Shown here in pieces: positions 16,390 through 24,286 of a stretch of DNA of 32,029 nt. Position 1 is the stretch's first letter; every line of letters starts with the position of its first letter. The notes below the pieces were generated by a model. That model was not told the origin of the DNA, made no database searches, and saw nothing but the letters and a program-made list of their open reading frames with translations. Origin of the DNA: AWTP1-18 sp036518635 (GTDB taxonomy: Bacteria; Pseudomonadota; Gammaproteobacteria; Burkholderiales; Rhodocyclaceae). The DNA lies in assembly GCA_036518635.1 (NCBI GenBank), contig DATDMT010000163.1, positions 1-32,029 of the forward strand. The letters run 5' to 3'. The position numbers and the translations under genes are program-made.

Positions 16390-16718
16390 GCCCTTGCCAG
16401 AGTTGCGGCGCCTGCTGCGCAACTTATCGGGTCAGCTTTCCTGCCGAAGAACTGGATGATGCGCCCGGCGGCGTGGTTCCGCTCGGCTTTGCCGATCCGA
16501 TGGGGAGTGTTGGTGCGTATATGAAAGGCACCGAGCGCCAGCCGCCGCGCTGCGTTGCTCTGCGCGGCGAAATCGGCCAATCCGTTGGCTGTGCCATCTA
16601 TGAGTTCCGCCCCAGCGCCTGTCGCGAATTCGCCCCCTTGGCCAGCGTTGGCCGCGGCGATCAGGCCTGTAACGATGCGCGACGACGCCATGGTTTGGCG
16701 CCGTTGGACGCGGCTTGA
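16386..16718 (+). CDS. YkgJ family cysteine-cluster protein
   Basis: A 110-residue protein with the Cys pattern of the UPF0153/YkgJ (CxxCxxxCC-type) family: CQSCGACCATYRVSF near the N-terminus, a central Cys in PPRCVAL, then CAIYEFRPSACREF, and a last Cys in DQACNDARRRHGL. These residues probably bind zinc or an Fe-S cluster; no activity is established. The GTG at 16386 overlaps the pit TGA (GTGA), so translation is coupled to the phosphate transporter. An in-frame GTG 21 bp upstream is possible but would lie deeper in pit. The ffs gene begins just after its stop. Confidence 0.82.
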   Translation: MSPCQSCGACCATYRVSFPAEELDDAPGGVVPLGFADPMGSVGAYMKGTERQPPRCVALRGEIGQSVGCAIYEFRPSACREFAPLASVGRGDQACNDARRRHGLAPLDAA

Positions 16719-16723
16719 TCTGT

Positions 16724-16729
16724 TAGAAT
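16724..16729 (+). promoter_or_regulatory. -10 element of ffs
   Basis: TAGAAT, ending seven bases before the predicted 5' end of the SRP RNA at about 16736, the right distance for transcription initiation. The -35 is weak (TTGGAC at 16704-16709 with a short 14-bp spacer). It lies partly against the end of the ykgJ gene. Confidence 0.6.
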
Positions 16730-16734
16730 TCGTT

Positions 16735-16834
16735 GTGGCGGGTCTCCCCGCATTGCGGGGTGGTGAATCTGGTCAGGTCCGGAAGGAAGCAGCCACAGCT
16801 ACTTACCGCAAGTGCCGGGGGTCAGGCTCGCCAC
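16735..16834 (+). ncRNA. ffs: Signal recognition particle RNA (4.5S, bacterial small type)
   Basis: RNA of the signal recognition particle; binds Ffh and targets nascent membrane proteins to FtsY/SecYEG. The near-invariant domain IV core is plain: GGTCAGGTCCGGAAGGAAGC at 16771-16790, followed by AGCC, the apical segment, and the return strand GCAAGTGCCGGGGGTCAGG. The ends pair (GTGGCG at 16735-16740 with CGCCAC at 16829-16834), giving a rod of about 100 nt with no Alu domain, as in E. coli. Exact termini are estimates from pairing. A -10 lies at 16724 and a GC-rich hairpin follows directly. Confidence 0.95.
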
Positions 16835-16855
16835 CCTTTCCCCTTCGGGGAAAGG
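16835..16855 (+). terminator. Hairpin after ffs, probable terminator or 3' processing signal
   Basis: Perfect stem CCTTTCCCC/GGGGAAAGG (16835-16843 with 16847-16855). There is no T-run after it, so it is not a classical intrinsic terminator; it could stabilise or define the ffs 3' end. Confidence 0.5.
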
Positions 16856-16911
16856 ATGGCAATTGAGGGGCACCCCCTCCCGCCCTCCCCCGCCAGGCGG
16901 TGGAGGCGACT

Positions 16912-16957
16912 AATCAGGCCCCGCCTTCAGCGGGGCAAGGCTTGGAAGCGCCTGATT
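16912..16957 (+). other. Nested inverted repeat in the ffs-dnaX spacer
   Basis: Outer arms AATCAGGC/GCCTGATT (16912-16919 and 16950-16957) enclose a second perfect stem GCCCCGC/GCGGGGC (16918-16924 and 16930-16936). The two stems share two bases. About 50 bp before the dnaX start, so it would lie in the dnaX leader if transcription comes from upstream. Function unknown. Confidence 0.45.
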
Positions 16958-17009
16958 TGGAGTCCGTCCCCTTGTTGATTTCCAGCATTCGAATCGGTTT
17001 CCTTCCGAC

Positions 17010-18608
17010 ATGAGCTATCAGGTTCTGGCGCGCAAATGGCGGCCCAAGTCCTTTGCTACCTTGGTCGGGCAGGAACATGTGGTGCGGGCATTGACCCATG
17101 CCCTGGACCAGCAGCGGCTGCATCACGCCTACCTGTTCACCGGCACCCGCGGCGTTGGCAAGACCACGCTGGCGCGGATCATGGCCAAGGCCTTGAACTG
17201 CGAAAATGGAATCACCTCCACGCCTTGCGGCACTTGTTCCTCCTGCCTTGAGATCGACGGCGGGCGCTTTGTCGATCTGATCGAGGTGGACGCGGCGACC
17301 AACACCCGCGTCGACGAGATGCGCCAGTTGCTGGAAAACGCCACCTACGCGCCGACCCGCGGCCGCTTCAAGGTGTATGTGATCGACGAAGTGCACATGC
17401 TCTCCAACTCCGCCTTCAACGCCATGTTGAAGACCCTGGAGGAGCCGCCGGAACACATCAAGTTCATTCTCGCCACCACCGATCCGCAAAAGATTCCGGT
17501 GACGGTGTTGTCGCGCTGCCTGCAGTTCAATCTGAAGCAGATGCCGCAGAGCCATATCGTCGACCATCTGAGCCGAGTGCTGGCCGCCGAAAACATCGAG
17601 TTCGATCCCGCCGCCCTGCGTCATCTGGCCAAGGCCGCCGCCGGCAGCATGCGCGATGCGCTTTCGTTGCTGGACCAGGCCATCGCCCACGGTGCCGGCC
17701 GGGTGGAGGAGGAGGGCGTGCGCGACATGCTCGGCACCGTTGCCGACGACCACCTGTATGGCCTGCTGGACGCTCTGGTCGGCGCCGATGCCATGAGTTT
17801 GTTGGCGATGGCGGACCGGATGGAGGCGCGCAGCCTGAGCTTCGACTCGGCGCTGCAGGAACTGGCGACCCTGTTCCATCGCATCGCTCTGCTGCAATTC
17901 GCTCCGGAGGCCCTGGTGGATAGCGCCGAGCGCGAGCGCCTGGCGCCTTATGCCGCCGCCTTCGACGCGGAGTTCCTGCAGCTCTGCTACCAGATCGCGG
18001 TGCACGGCCGCGACGACTTGGCCCTGGCGCCCGACGGCTATGCCGGCTTCACCATGACGCTGCTGCGTTTGCTGGCGTTTCGCCCCGATGCGGGGGGCGG
18101 CCAGCGCCCCGCCGCAGCTACGGCTCGCCCGGCGGCAATGATGACGGTGGCTGCAGCGGCTGCACCCGTGGCGGCAGCACCGCACCCGGCCGCTCCTGCG
18201 GCGCCTGCTCCCGCTGCCGCTGCCCCAGTCGCGGATGACGACTGGCATGCCGTGGTTTCGCGCCTGCCGCTGACCGGCATGGCGCGCCAGCTAGCCCAGC
18301 ATTGCGAGCTGGCGGCGCTCAGCGAGGGGCAGATCAAGCTGCGCTTGCCGCCGGCCCACAAGCATCTGCAGGGGCGGGCGCAGCAGGACAAGTTGCAAGC
18401 CGAATTGCAGGTTTTTTACGGCCGCCCGCTGCGCCTGGAAATCAGCCTGGCCGAGACCGCGGATGAAACTCCCGCCGAGCGGGCCCGCAACCAGCAGCGT
18501 GAGCGTCAGGATCAAGCGATTGCCGCCATCGAAGGCGACAATTTCGTCCGCGACGTGGTGGATATGTTCGACGCCACCATCGATGAATCAACCATCAAAC
18601 CCTTGTAG
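17010..18608 (+). CDS. dnaX: DNA polymerase III subunit tau (DnaX)
   Basis: Clamp-loader ATPase of the replicative polymerase; loads the beta clamp and tethers polymerase cores and helicase. The 532-residue protein has Walker A GTRGVGKT (residues 45-52), a zinc module with C64, C73, C76 and C79, Walker B VYVIDE (122-127), and sensor and SRC (LSRC) motifs. An Ala/Pro-rich linker (about 370-410) joins the N-terminal clamp-loader part to tau-specific C-terminal domains. The C-terminal part is shorter than E. coli tau (643 residues). I saw no AAAAAAG slippery heptamer, so a frameshifted gamma form is not supported. Followed by ybaB and recR in the classic dnaX-ybaB-recR order. Confidence 0.95.
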   Translation: MSYQVLARKWRPKSFATLVGQEHVVRALTHALDQQRLHHAYLFTGTRGVGKTTLARIMAKALNCENGITSTPCGTCSSCLEIDGGRFVDLIEVDAATNTRVDEMRQLLENATYAPTRGRFKVYVIDEVHMLSNSAFNAMLKTLEEPPEHIKFILATTDPQKIPVTVLSRCLQFNLKQMPQSHIVDHLSRVLAAENIEFDPAALRHLAKAAAGSMRDALSLLDQAIAHGAGRVEEEGVRDMLGTVADDHLYGLLDALVGADAMSLLAMADRMEARSLSFDSALQELATLFHRIALLQFAPEALVDSAERERLAPYAAAFDAEFLQLCYQIAVHGRDDLALAPDGYAGFTMTLLRLLAFRPDAGGGQRPAAATARPAAMMTVAAAAAPVAAAPHPAAPAAPAPAAAAPVADDDWHAVVSRLPLTGMARQLAQHCELAALSEGQIKLRLPPAHKHLQGRAQQDKLQAELQVFYGRPLRLEISLAETADETPAERARNQQRERQDQAIAAIEGDNFVRDVVDMFDATIDESTIKPL

Positions 18609-18620
18609 GAGCGAGCACCC

Positions 18621-18950
18621 ATGAAAGGTGGCTTTGGCAATATCGGCGCCCTGATGAAGCAGGCGCAGCAGATGCAGGCAAACATGCAAAAGGCCCAAGA
18701 TGAACTGGCCACCATCGAGGTCGAGGGCCAGTCCGGCGCCGGCGCGGTGAAGGTGGTCATGACCTGCAAGCACGATGTGCGGCGTGTCGCCATCGACCCC
18801 TCGGTGATGGACGACAGGGAAATGCTCGAAGACCTGATCGCTGCGGCCTTGAACGACGCCACCCGGCGCGTCGAAACCACCGTGCAGGAACGCATGGGCT
18901 CCTTCACCGCCGGGCTGAACCTGCCGCCCGGCATGAAGCTTCCCTTCTGA
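18621..18950 (+). CDS. ybaB: Nucleoid-associated protein YbaB/EbfC
   Basis: Small DNA-binding dimer of the YbaB/EbfC family. The 109-residue product opens with the family's MKGGFGNIGALMKQAQQMQ helix. The conserved core follows, with the GAVKVVMTCKHDVRRVAIDPS strands, then a DLIAAALNDATRRVE helix. The C-terminal GLNLPPGMKLPF is the standard family ending. AGGAG sits at the expected distance before ATG. It lies 12 bp after dnaX and 43 bp before recR. Role in nucleoid organisation is known from homologues only. Confidence 0.93.
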   Translation: MKGGFGNIGALMKQAQQMQANMQKAQDELATIEVEGQSGAGAVKVVMTCKHDVRRVAIDPSVMDDREMLEDLIAAALNDATRRVETTVQERMGSFTAGLNLPPGMKLPF

Positions 18951-18993
18951 TGCCCCGGGGAATGGCGGTCTGTACGAGCCCTCCCCAGTCGCA

Positions 18994-19593
18994 ATGAAGT
19001 TTCCTTCCAGCCTCGATGCGCTGATCGATGCCCTGCGCTGCCTGCCGGGCGTCGGGCCGAAATCGGCTCAGCGCATGGCCTATCACCTGCTGCAGCACGA
19101 TCCGGATGGCGCGCGCAATCTCGCTGCCGCCCTGGGCAATGCTCTAGACAAGCTGCATCGCTGCGCCCGTTGCAACACTTTCACCGAGGCGGAGATTTGC
19201 GAGCGCTGCCTGTCCACCAAGCGCGATCCGTCGCTGCTGTGCGTGGTGGAAATGCCGGTGGATCTGCTGACCATGGAGCAGACCCATGCCTACAACGGGC
19301 TCTACTACGTGCTGATGGGTCGCCTGTCGCCGCTGGATGGCGTCGGGCCGCGCGAACTGGCCTTCGAGCGCCTGTTGGCGCGGGCCGCCGATGGGCAGGT
19401 GCGCGAGGTGATTCTGGCGACCAACTTCACCAATGAAGGCGAAGCCACCGCCCACTACCTGTCCGATCTGCTGCATGCCCGCGGTATCAAGGTGAGTCGC
19501 ATCGCCCGCGGCGTGCCGGTGGGCGGCGAACTCGAATTCACCGATGCGGCGACCGTGGCCCAGGCCTTGATCGAACGCCGCGAATTCTCATGA
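18994..19593 (+). CDS. recR: Recombination mediator RecR
   Basis: Partner of RecO/RecF in loading RecA onto gapped DNA. The 199-residue protein has the helix-hairpin-helix LRCLPGVGPKSAQRMAYHLL near the N-terminus, a zinc finger with C57, C60, C69 and C72 (CARC...CERC), and a Toprim domain with the VVEMPVDL and ATNFTNEGEATAHYL segments. The C-terminal SRIARGVPVGGELEF is the diagnostic family motif with a Walker-B-like role. Its TGA overlaps the ATG of the next gene by 4 bp (ATGA), so the CoA-transferase gene is coupled to the dnaX operon. Confidence 0.95.
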   Translation: MKFPSSLDALIDALRCLPGVGPKSAQRMAYHLLQHDPDGARNLAAALGNALDKLHRCARCNTFTEAEICERCLSTKRDPSLLCVVEMPVDLLTMEQTHAYNGLYYVLMGRLSPLDGVGPRELAFERLLARAADGQVREVILATNFTNEGEATAHYLSDLLHARGIKVSRIARGVPVGGELEFTDAATVAQALIERREFS

Positions 19594-20789
19594 GCGAAGC
19601 CCCGAAACCCTTGCAGGGCCTGCGGGTGGTGGAGTTCGGTACTTTGATCGCCGGACCCTTCTGTACCCGCATCCTGGCCGAGTTTGGCGCCGAGGTGATC
19701 AAGATCGAAGCGCCGGGGGAGGGCGATCCCCTGCGCAAGTGGCGCAAGATGTACGGCGACACCTCCCTGTGGTGGTATGTCCAGGCCCGCAACAAGCAGT
19801 CGGTGACGGCCAATCTCAAGCATCCCAAGGGGCAGGAGGCGGTGCGCAAGCTGATCGCGACCGCCGACATCGTGGTGGAGAATTTCCGCCCTGGTGTGCT
19901 GGAAAAACTCGGCCTCGGCTGGGACGTGCTTTCCGCCCTGAACCCGGGCCTGGTGATGGTGCGCCTCTCCGGCTTCGGCCAGACCGGGCCCATGGCAAGC
20001 CAGCCGGGCTTCGGCGCCATCGGCGAATCCATGGGTGGGCTGCGCTACATCACTGGTTTCCCCGACCGGCCGCCGGTCAAGACCGGCATCTCCATCGGCG
20101 ATTCGATTGCTGCCCTGTGGGGCGCCTTGGGCGCGTTGATGGCTTTGCGCCATCGTGAAGTGAGCGGTGGCAAGGGGCAGGTGGTCGATGTGGCGCTCTA
20201 CGAGGCCGTTTTCGCCATGATGGAAAGCCTGGTGCCGGAGTTCGATGTGTTTGGCTTCATCCGCGAGCGCACCGGCAATATCATGCCGGGAATTACCCCC
20301 TCGAACACCTACACCACCCGCGATGGCAAGCACGTGGCGATCGGCGCCAACGGCGACGCGATCTTCAAACGGCTGATGGCAGCCATTGGCCGCCAGGATC
20401 TGGCGGACGATTCTTCCCTGGCGGACAATGCCGGGCGTAATACCCGCGCCACGGAAATTTACGGCGTGATCGCCGATTGGGTGGCGGCCCACGACGAGGA
20501 GGAAGTGCTGCGCATCGCCACCGCCGCCGAAACCCCCGCCAGCCGCATCTATTCCGTCGCCGACATGTTCAGCGACCCCCAGTACCTTGCCCGCGAAATG
20601 CTGGTGGCGGCCCAATTGCCCGACGGCCGCGACTTCCGCATGCCCGGCATCGTGCCGCGCCTGTCGGCGACGCCGGGTGCCACGGAATGGATAGGCCCCG
20701 AGTTGGGCGCCCATACCGACCTGGTGTTGGCTTCGCTTGGCTACGCTCAATCTGAGATTGACGCGTTGCGTGCAGAAGGTGCCATTTAG
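19590..20789 (+). CDS. Class III (CaiB/BaiF) CoA-transferase
   Basis: Family III CoA-transferase that moves CoA between carboxylic acids through an aspartyl-CoA anhydride. The 399-residue protein shows the N-terminal LRVVEFGTLIAGPFCTRIL, the VIKIEAPGEGDPLRKW motif, NLKHPKGQE, and VENFRPGVLEKLGLGWD. The probable catalytic Asp is D171 in GISIGDSIAALWGALGALMAL. The substrate pair cannot be read from the sequence; dicarboxylic or short-chain acyl-CoA types (formyl-, succinyl-, glutaryl-CoA transferases) are all possible. It is the last gene coupled to recR; a clear promoter for petABC follows. Confidence 0.88.
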   Translation: MSEAPKPLQGLRVVEFGTLIAGPFCTRILAEFGAEVIKIEAPGEGDPLRKWRKMYGDTSLWWYVQARNKQSVTANLKHPKGQEAVRKLIATADIVVENFRPGVLEKLGLGWDVLSALNPGLVMVRLSGFGQTGPMASQPGFGAIGESMGGLRYITGFPDRPPVKTGISIGDSIAALWGALGALMALRHREVSGGKGQVVDVALYEAVFAMMESLVPEFDVFGFIRERTGNIMPGITPSNTYTTRDGKHVAIGANGDAIFKRLMAAIGRQDLADDSSLADNAGRNTRATEIYGVIADWVAAHDEEEVLRIATAAETPASRIYSVADMFSDPQYLAREMLVAAQLPDGRDFRMPGIVPRLSATPGATEWIGPELGAHTDLVLASLGYAQSEIDALRAEGAI

Positions 20790-20841
20790 CGACTTATTTT
20801 TCTGAACTTACTGTTTGTTAGTCGCAAAAGCGATATGCGGC

Positions 20842-20870
20842 TTTAATCGCCCGAGTGAGTCCGGTATAAT
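20842..20870 (+). promoter_or_regulatory. Promoter of petABC
   Basis: A consensus TATAAT at 20865-20870, with TTTAAT (20842-20847) at 17-bp spacing as a weak -35. The predicted transcription start is near 20877, giving a leader of about 50 nt before petA. It lies in the 138-bp spacer after the CoA-transferase gene, the only sizeable gap in this stretch. Confidence 0.7.
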
Positions 20871-20927
20871 CTTGCGGTTTTTCGGGTCTCCCGAATCGCT
20901 TCTTTCCATTCTCTAGGGATTTCCACC

Positions 20928-21524
20928 ATGAGCTGTGACGATAATGTGGACTGCGGCCGGCGGCGGCTGCTCGTCGCCACTGCCGCAGTAGGCGGCGTGG
21001 CTGGCGTAGCGGCGGCGGTGCCGTTTCTCGCCAGCATGGCCCCTTCCGAGCGCGCCAAATCTGCTGGCGCCCCGGTCGAGGCCGACATCAGCAAGCTGGG
21101 TCCGGGTCAGATGATGACCGTCGAGTGGCGCGGCAAGCCGGTGTGGATCATTCACCGCACCAAGGAAATGCTGGATTCGCTGAAGACCACCGATCCGCTG
21201 GTGTCCGACCCGAAGTCCGACAAGACCATGCAGCCCGACTACTGCAAGAACGAAACCCGTTCGATCAAGCCGGAATACATGGTGGTCGTCGGCATCTGCA
21301 CCCACCTCGGCTGCTCTCCCACCGACAAGTTCAAGACCGGCGCCGAATCCGGCGTGACGCCTGACTGGGCAGGTGGTTTCCTCTGCCCCTGCCACGGTTC
21401 CACCTTCGACCTGGCCGGCCGCGTCTACAAGAGCAAGCCTGCTCCGGACAATCTTGAAGTGCCGCCGCACATGTACGTGGGTGACGCCAAGCTCGTCATC
21501 GGCGAAGACAAGAAGGGGGCCTAA
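20928..21524 (+). CDS. petA: Ubiquinol-cytochrome c reductase iron-sulfur subunit (Rieske)
   Basis: Rieske [2Fe-2S] subunit of the cytochrome bc1 complex; takes one electron from ubiquinol at the Qo site and passes it to cytochrome c1. The 198-residue protein has a Tat-type N-terminus (CGRRRLLVATAA) whose hydrophobic stretch (about 14-36) stays as the membrane anchor. Box 1 is CTHLGC (C124, H126 as ligands, C129 in the disulfide) and box 2 is CPCHGS (C153, H156 as ligands, C155 in the disulfide). First gene of petABC, 3 bp before petB. Confidence 0.96.
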   Translation: MSCDDNVDCGRRRLLVATAAVGGVAGVAAAVPFLASMAPSERAKSAGAPVEADISKLGPGQMMTVEWRGKPVWIIHRTKEMLDSLKTTDPLVSDPKSDKTMQPDYCKNETRSIKPEYMVVVGICTHLGCSPTDKFKTGAESGVTPDWAGGFLCPCHGSTFDLAGRVYKSKPAPDNLEVPPHMYVGDAKLVIGEDKKGA

Positions 21525-21527
21525 GCC

Positions 21528-22844
21528 ATGGCAAGCAATGTTGATAAGTTCAAGTCCGACGGCAGCCTGATGGGCAGCGCGCTGGAGTGGGTCGATGCCC
21601 GTTTCCCCGCGACCTCCCTGTGGAAGGAGCATCTGTCCGAGTACTACGCCCCGAAGAATTTCAACTTCTGGTATTTCTTCGGCTCCCTGGCGCTGCTGGT
21701 GCTGGTCAATCAGATCGTCACCGGCATCTTCCTGACCATGCACTTCAAGCCCGATGCGGCGCTGAATGCTTCCGGCGTGCCGGTGGCCTTCGCCAGCGTC
21801 GAGTACATCATGCGCGACGTGCCCCTGGGCTGGATCATTCGCTACATGCACTCGACTGGCGCTTCCGCCTTCTTCATCGTGGTGTATCTGCACATGTTCC
21901 GCGGCCTGCTCTACGGTTCCTACCGTAAGCCCCGCGAACTGATCTGGGTGTTCGGCCTGCTGATCTTCCTCTGCCTGATGGCCGAGGCCTTCTTCGGCTA
22001 CCTGCTGCCCTGGGGACAAATGTCCTACTGGGGTGCCCAGGTGATCGTGAACCTGTTCTCCGCGATTCCCTTCGTCGGCCCCGATCTGTCGGTCTTCATC
22101 CGCGGCGATTTCGTCGTGTCCGATGCCACCCTGAACCGTTTCTTCGCTTTCCACGTGATCGCCATCCCGCTGGTGCTGGTGGGCCTGGTCGCAGCGCACA
22201 TCATCGCGCTGCACGAAGTCGGCTCGAACAACCCGGACGGCGTCGAAATCAAGAAGTACAAGGACGACAAGGGCATCCCCTTGGACGGTATTCCCTTCCA
22301 TCCCTACTACACCCTGAAGGACATCGTCGGTGTCGTGGTGTTCCTCGCCGTCTTTGCCGTCATGATCTTCTTCATGCCCGAGTTCGGCGGCTACTTCCTG
22401 GAATACAACAACTTCATTCCGGCCGATCCGCTGAAGACGCCGCCGCACATCGCGCCGGTGTGGTACTTCACCCCCTACTACTCGCTGCTGCGCGCGGTGA
22501 CCTTCCCGCTGTTCTGGATCGACGCCAAGTTCTGGGGCGTGGTCGCCATGGGTGGTGGTGTGGTGATTCTCGGTGCGCTGCCCTGGCTGGACCGCAGCCC
22601 GGCGAAGTCGATCCGCTATCGCGGCCCGATCTTCAAGACGCTGCTGGCGATCTGGGTGTTCGGCTTCTTCATCCTCGGCTTCCTCGGCACCAAGCCGCCG
22701 TCCTACACCTTCTTCGGTGTGATTCCCGGCGCCCCCGTGGCCCAGCTGCTCTCCGTCTATTACTTCGCATTTTTCCTGACCATGCCCTGGTGGTCCAAGA
22801 TGGACAAGTGCCAACCTGAACCGGATCGGGTGACGAACAAATGA
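21528..22844 (+). CDS. petB: Cytochrome b of the bc1 complex
   Basis: Membrane subunit with both quinone sites and hemes bL and bH. The 438-residue length matches full bacterial cytochrome b (not the split b6/subunit IV type). The heme-ligand pairs are H108/H122 (HSTGASAFFIVVYLH) and H209/H224 (FHVIAIPL...AAHIIALHE). The Qo motif is PVWY at residues 310-313 in place of PEWY, a variant known from beta- and gammaproteobacteria. Eight hydrophobic spans are apparent. The stop overlaps the petC start by 4 bp (ATGA). Confidence 0.96.
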   Translation: MASNVDKFKSDGSLMGSALEWVDARFPATSLWKEHLSEYYAPKNFNFWYFFGSLALLVLVNQIVTGIFLTMHFKPDAALNASGVPVAFASVEYIMRDVPLGWIIRYMHSTGASAFFIVVYLHMFRGLLYGSYRKPRELIWVFGLLIFLCLMAEAFFGYLLPWGQMSYWGAQVIVNLFSAIPFVGPDLSVFIRGDFVVSDATLNRFFAFHVIAIPLVLVGLVAAHIIALHEVGSNNPDGVEIKKYKDDKGIPLDGIPFHPYYTLKDIVGVVVFLAVFAVMIFFMPEFGGYFLEYNNFIPADPLKTPPHIAPVWYFTPYYSLLRAVTFPLFWIDAKFWGVVAMGGGVVILGALPWLDRSPAKSIRYRGPIFKTLLAIWVFGFFILGFLGTKPPSYTFFGVIPGAPVAQLLSVYYFAFFLTMPWWSKMDKCQPEPDRVTNK

Positions 22845-23590
22845 AAAAGCTTCTGATCGCACTTCTGGCCGTTCCTCTGCTGGCTTTCGCCAACAGCGGT
22901 GAACTGCACCTGGATACGGCGCCGGACAAGTCCAACGACCTGCCGGCCCTGCAAAACGGCGCCAAGCTGTTCGTGAACTACTGTCTGAACTGCCACTCCG
23001 CTTCCTACATGCGTTACAACCGCCTGAAGGACATCGGCCTCAGCGAACAGCAGATCAAGAACAACCTGCTGTTCACCGCCGAGAAGACCGGCGAACTGAT
23101 GCGTATCGCCATGCAGCGGGACGACGCCAAGGCCTGGTTCGGCGCGGCGCCCCCCGACCTGACGGTGATCGCCCGTGCCCGTGCTTCCGAGGTCGGCTCC
23201 GGTTCCGACTGGCTGTACACCTACCTGCGTTCCTTCTACCGCGATCCGAACCGGCCCACCGGCTGGAACAACGTGGTCTTCGAGAACGTCGGCATGCCCC
23301 ACGTGCTGTGGGAACTGCAAGGTGAGCAGGTCGCGCATTTCGAAGAGAAGGACGATGGCCACGGTGGTAAGGTCAAGCACTTCGAAAAGTTCGAACTGGT
23401 CAAGCCCGGACAGTTGAAGCCCGCGGAATACGATGCGGCTATCGGCGACCTGGTGGCTTACCTCAAGTATATGGGCGAGCCTGTGGGCGAACTGCGCAAG
23501 AGCATCGGCGTGGTGGTCCTGATTTTCCTGTCCGTCCTCTTTGTCTTCGCGTACGCACTGAAACGTGAGTACTGGAAAGACATTCACTAA
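22841..23590 (+). CDS. petC: Cytochrome c1
   Basis: Periplasmic heme c subunit of bc1, carrying electrons from the Rieske centre to soluble cytochrome c. The 249-residue protein has a cleavable signal peptide (MKKLLIALLAVPLLAFA), the heme-binding CLNCH (C48, C51, H52), and the GAAPPDLTVIARAR region. Its single C-terminal membrane anchor (SIGVVVLIFLSVLFVFAYAL) is followed by the typical KREYWKDIH tail. A Met heme ligand probably lies in the YLKYMGEP segment near residue 215. It overlaps petB and is followed by a strong inverted repeat before sspA. Confidence 0.95.
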   Translation: MKKLLIALLAVPLLAFANSGELHLDTAPDKSNDLPALQNGAKLFVNYCLNCHSASYMRYNRLKDIGLSEQQIKNNLLFTAEKTGELMRIAMQRDDAKAWFGAAPPDLTVIARARASEVGSGSDWLYTYLRSFYRDPNRPTGWNNVVFENVGMPHVLWELQGEQVAHFEEKDDGHGGKVKHFEKFELVKPGQLKPAEYDAAIGDLVAYLKYMGEPVGELRKSIGVVVLIFLSVLFVFAYALKREYWKDIH

Positions 23591-23614
23591 CACTATCTGA
23601 TCAAATGACTATGG

Positions 23615-23664
23615 GGCATCGCGAAGTGAGCGCACCACCTGTCCGCAAGGTGGTGCGCGATGCC
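23615..23664 (+). other. Large inverted repeat between petC and sspA
   Basis: An 11-bp perfect stem GCGCACCACCT/AGGTGGTGCGC (23630-23640 with 23648-23658) and a 7-nt loop. Outer arms GGCATC/GATGCC (23615-23620 with 23659-23664) extend it past a one-sided 9-nt bulge. No T-run follows. It could attenuate, protect the petABC 3' end, or be an mRNA processing site between petC and sspA. Confidence 0.6.
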
Positions 23665-23688
23665 GATTATTCCTGGGGTACGAGTACC

Positions 23689-24285
23689 ATGATGAATCTG
23701 TACTCGGGCACAACGTGTCCTTTTTCCCATCGTTGCCGTATCGTCCTGTACGAGAAGCAGATGGACTTCCAGGTGATCGATGTAGACCTCTTTAACAAGC
23801 CGGAGGATATCGCGGTCATCAATCCCTACAACCGCGTACCGGTGCTGGTGGATCGCGACCTCGTGCTCTACGAGTCGAACATCATCAATGAATATATTGA
23901 TGAGCGCTTCCCCCATCCGCAGCTGATGCCGCCCGATCCGCAGACCCGTGCCAAGGCCCGGCAACTGCTGTTCACCATGGAGCATGAGCTGTTCAGCCAT
24001 ATCGATGTGCTGGAGAAGAACCTCAAGTCGGCCGACAAGTCGCGCGTTCACGTACGTGACCGTCTGACCGAGTTGGCGCCGATTTTCGCCAAGCAGAAGC
24101 ATCTACTCGGCGAAGAGTTCTCCATGCTGGATGTGGCCATTGCCCCGCTGCTGTGGCGCCTCGACCATTACGGTATCGAGTTGCCCAAGGCCGCCGCGCC
24201 GCTGATGAAATACGCCGAGCGAATCTTCTCCCGGCAGGGTTTCATCGACGCGCTGACGCCTTCGGAAAAGGTAATGCGTCGCTGA
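23689..24285 (+). CDS. sspA: Stringent starvation protein A
   Basis: GST-fold protein that binds RNA polymerase and reprograms transcription under starvation and acid stress in enterics. The N-terminal thioredoxin-like domain begins MMNLYSGTTCPFSHRCRIVL and contains the NPYNRVPVLVDRDLVLYESNIINEYIDERFPHPQL block typical of SspA. The C-terminal helical domain follows. I place the start at the MMNLYSG methionine (23689; 23692 also possible), giving about 198 residues. An in-frame ATG at 23605 would add 28 residues encoded by the hairpin region and does not match the family. A hairpin with a T-run lies right after the stop. Order petABC-sspA-sspB is typical of betaproteobacteria. Confidence 0.93.
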   Translation: MMNLYSGTTCPFSHRCRIVLYEKQMDFQVIDVDLFNKPEDIAVINPYNRVPVLVDRDLVLYESNIINEYIDERFPHPQLMPPDPQTRAKARQLLFTMEHELFSHIDVLEKNLKSADKSRVHVRDRLTELAPIFAKQKHLLGEEFSMLDVAIAPLLWRLDHYGIELPKAAAPLMKYAERIFSRQGFIDALTPSEKVMRR

Positions 24286-24286
24286 A

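Noticed and set aside
16914..18248. A 444-codon open frame on the minus strand opposite dnaX
   Set aside because: Overlaps conserved dnaX fully and shows the same shadow composition, with no plausible family.
17010..18608. Programmed frameshift producing a gamma form of DnaX
   Set aside because: No A-AAA-AAG slippery heptamer is visible. The T6 run at 18409 lies in the C-terminal tau region and does not fit a gamma product.
20913..22862. A 649-codon open frame on the minus strand opposite petA-petB
   Set aside because: His/Gln/Gly/Asp-rich composition is typical of the antisense of a GC-rich gene. No domain is recognisable, and the plus strand encodes well-conserved Rieske and cytochrome b.
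23605..23688. N-terminal extension of SspA starting at ATG 23605
   Set aside because: The 28 residues are encoded by the inverted repeat and do not match the family, whose conserved N-terminus begins at MMNLYSG (23689/23692).
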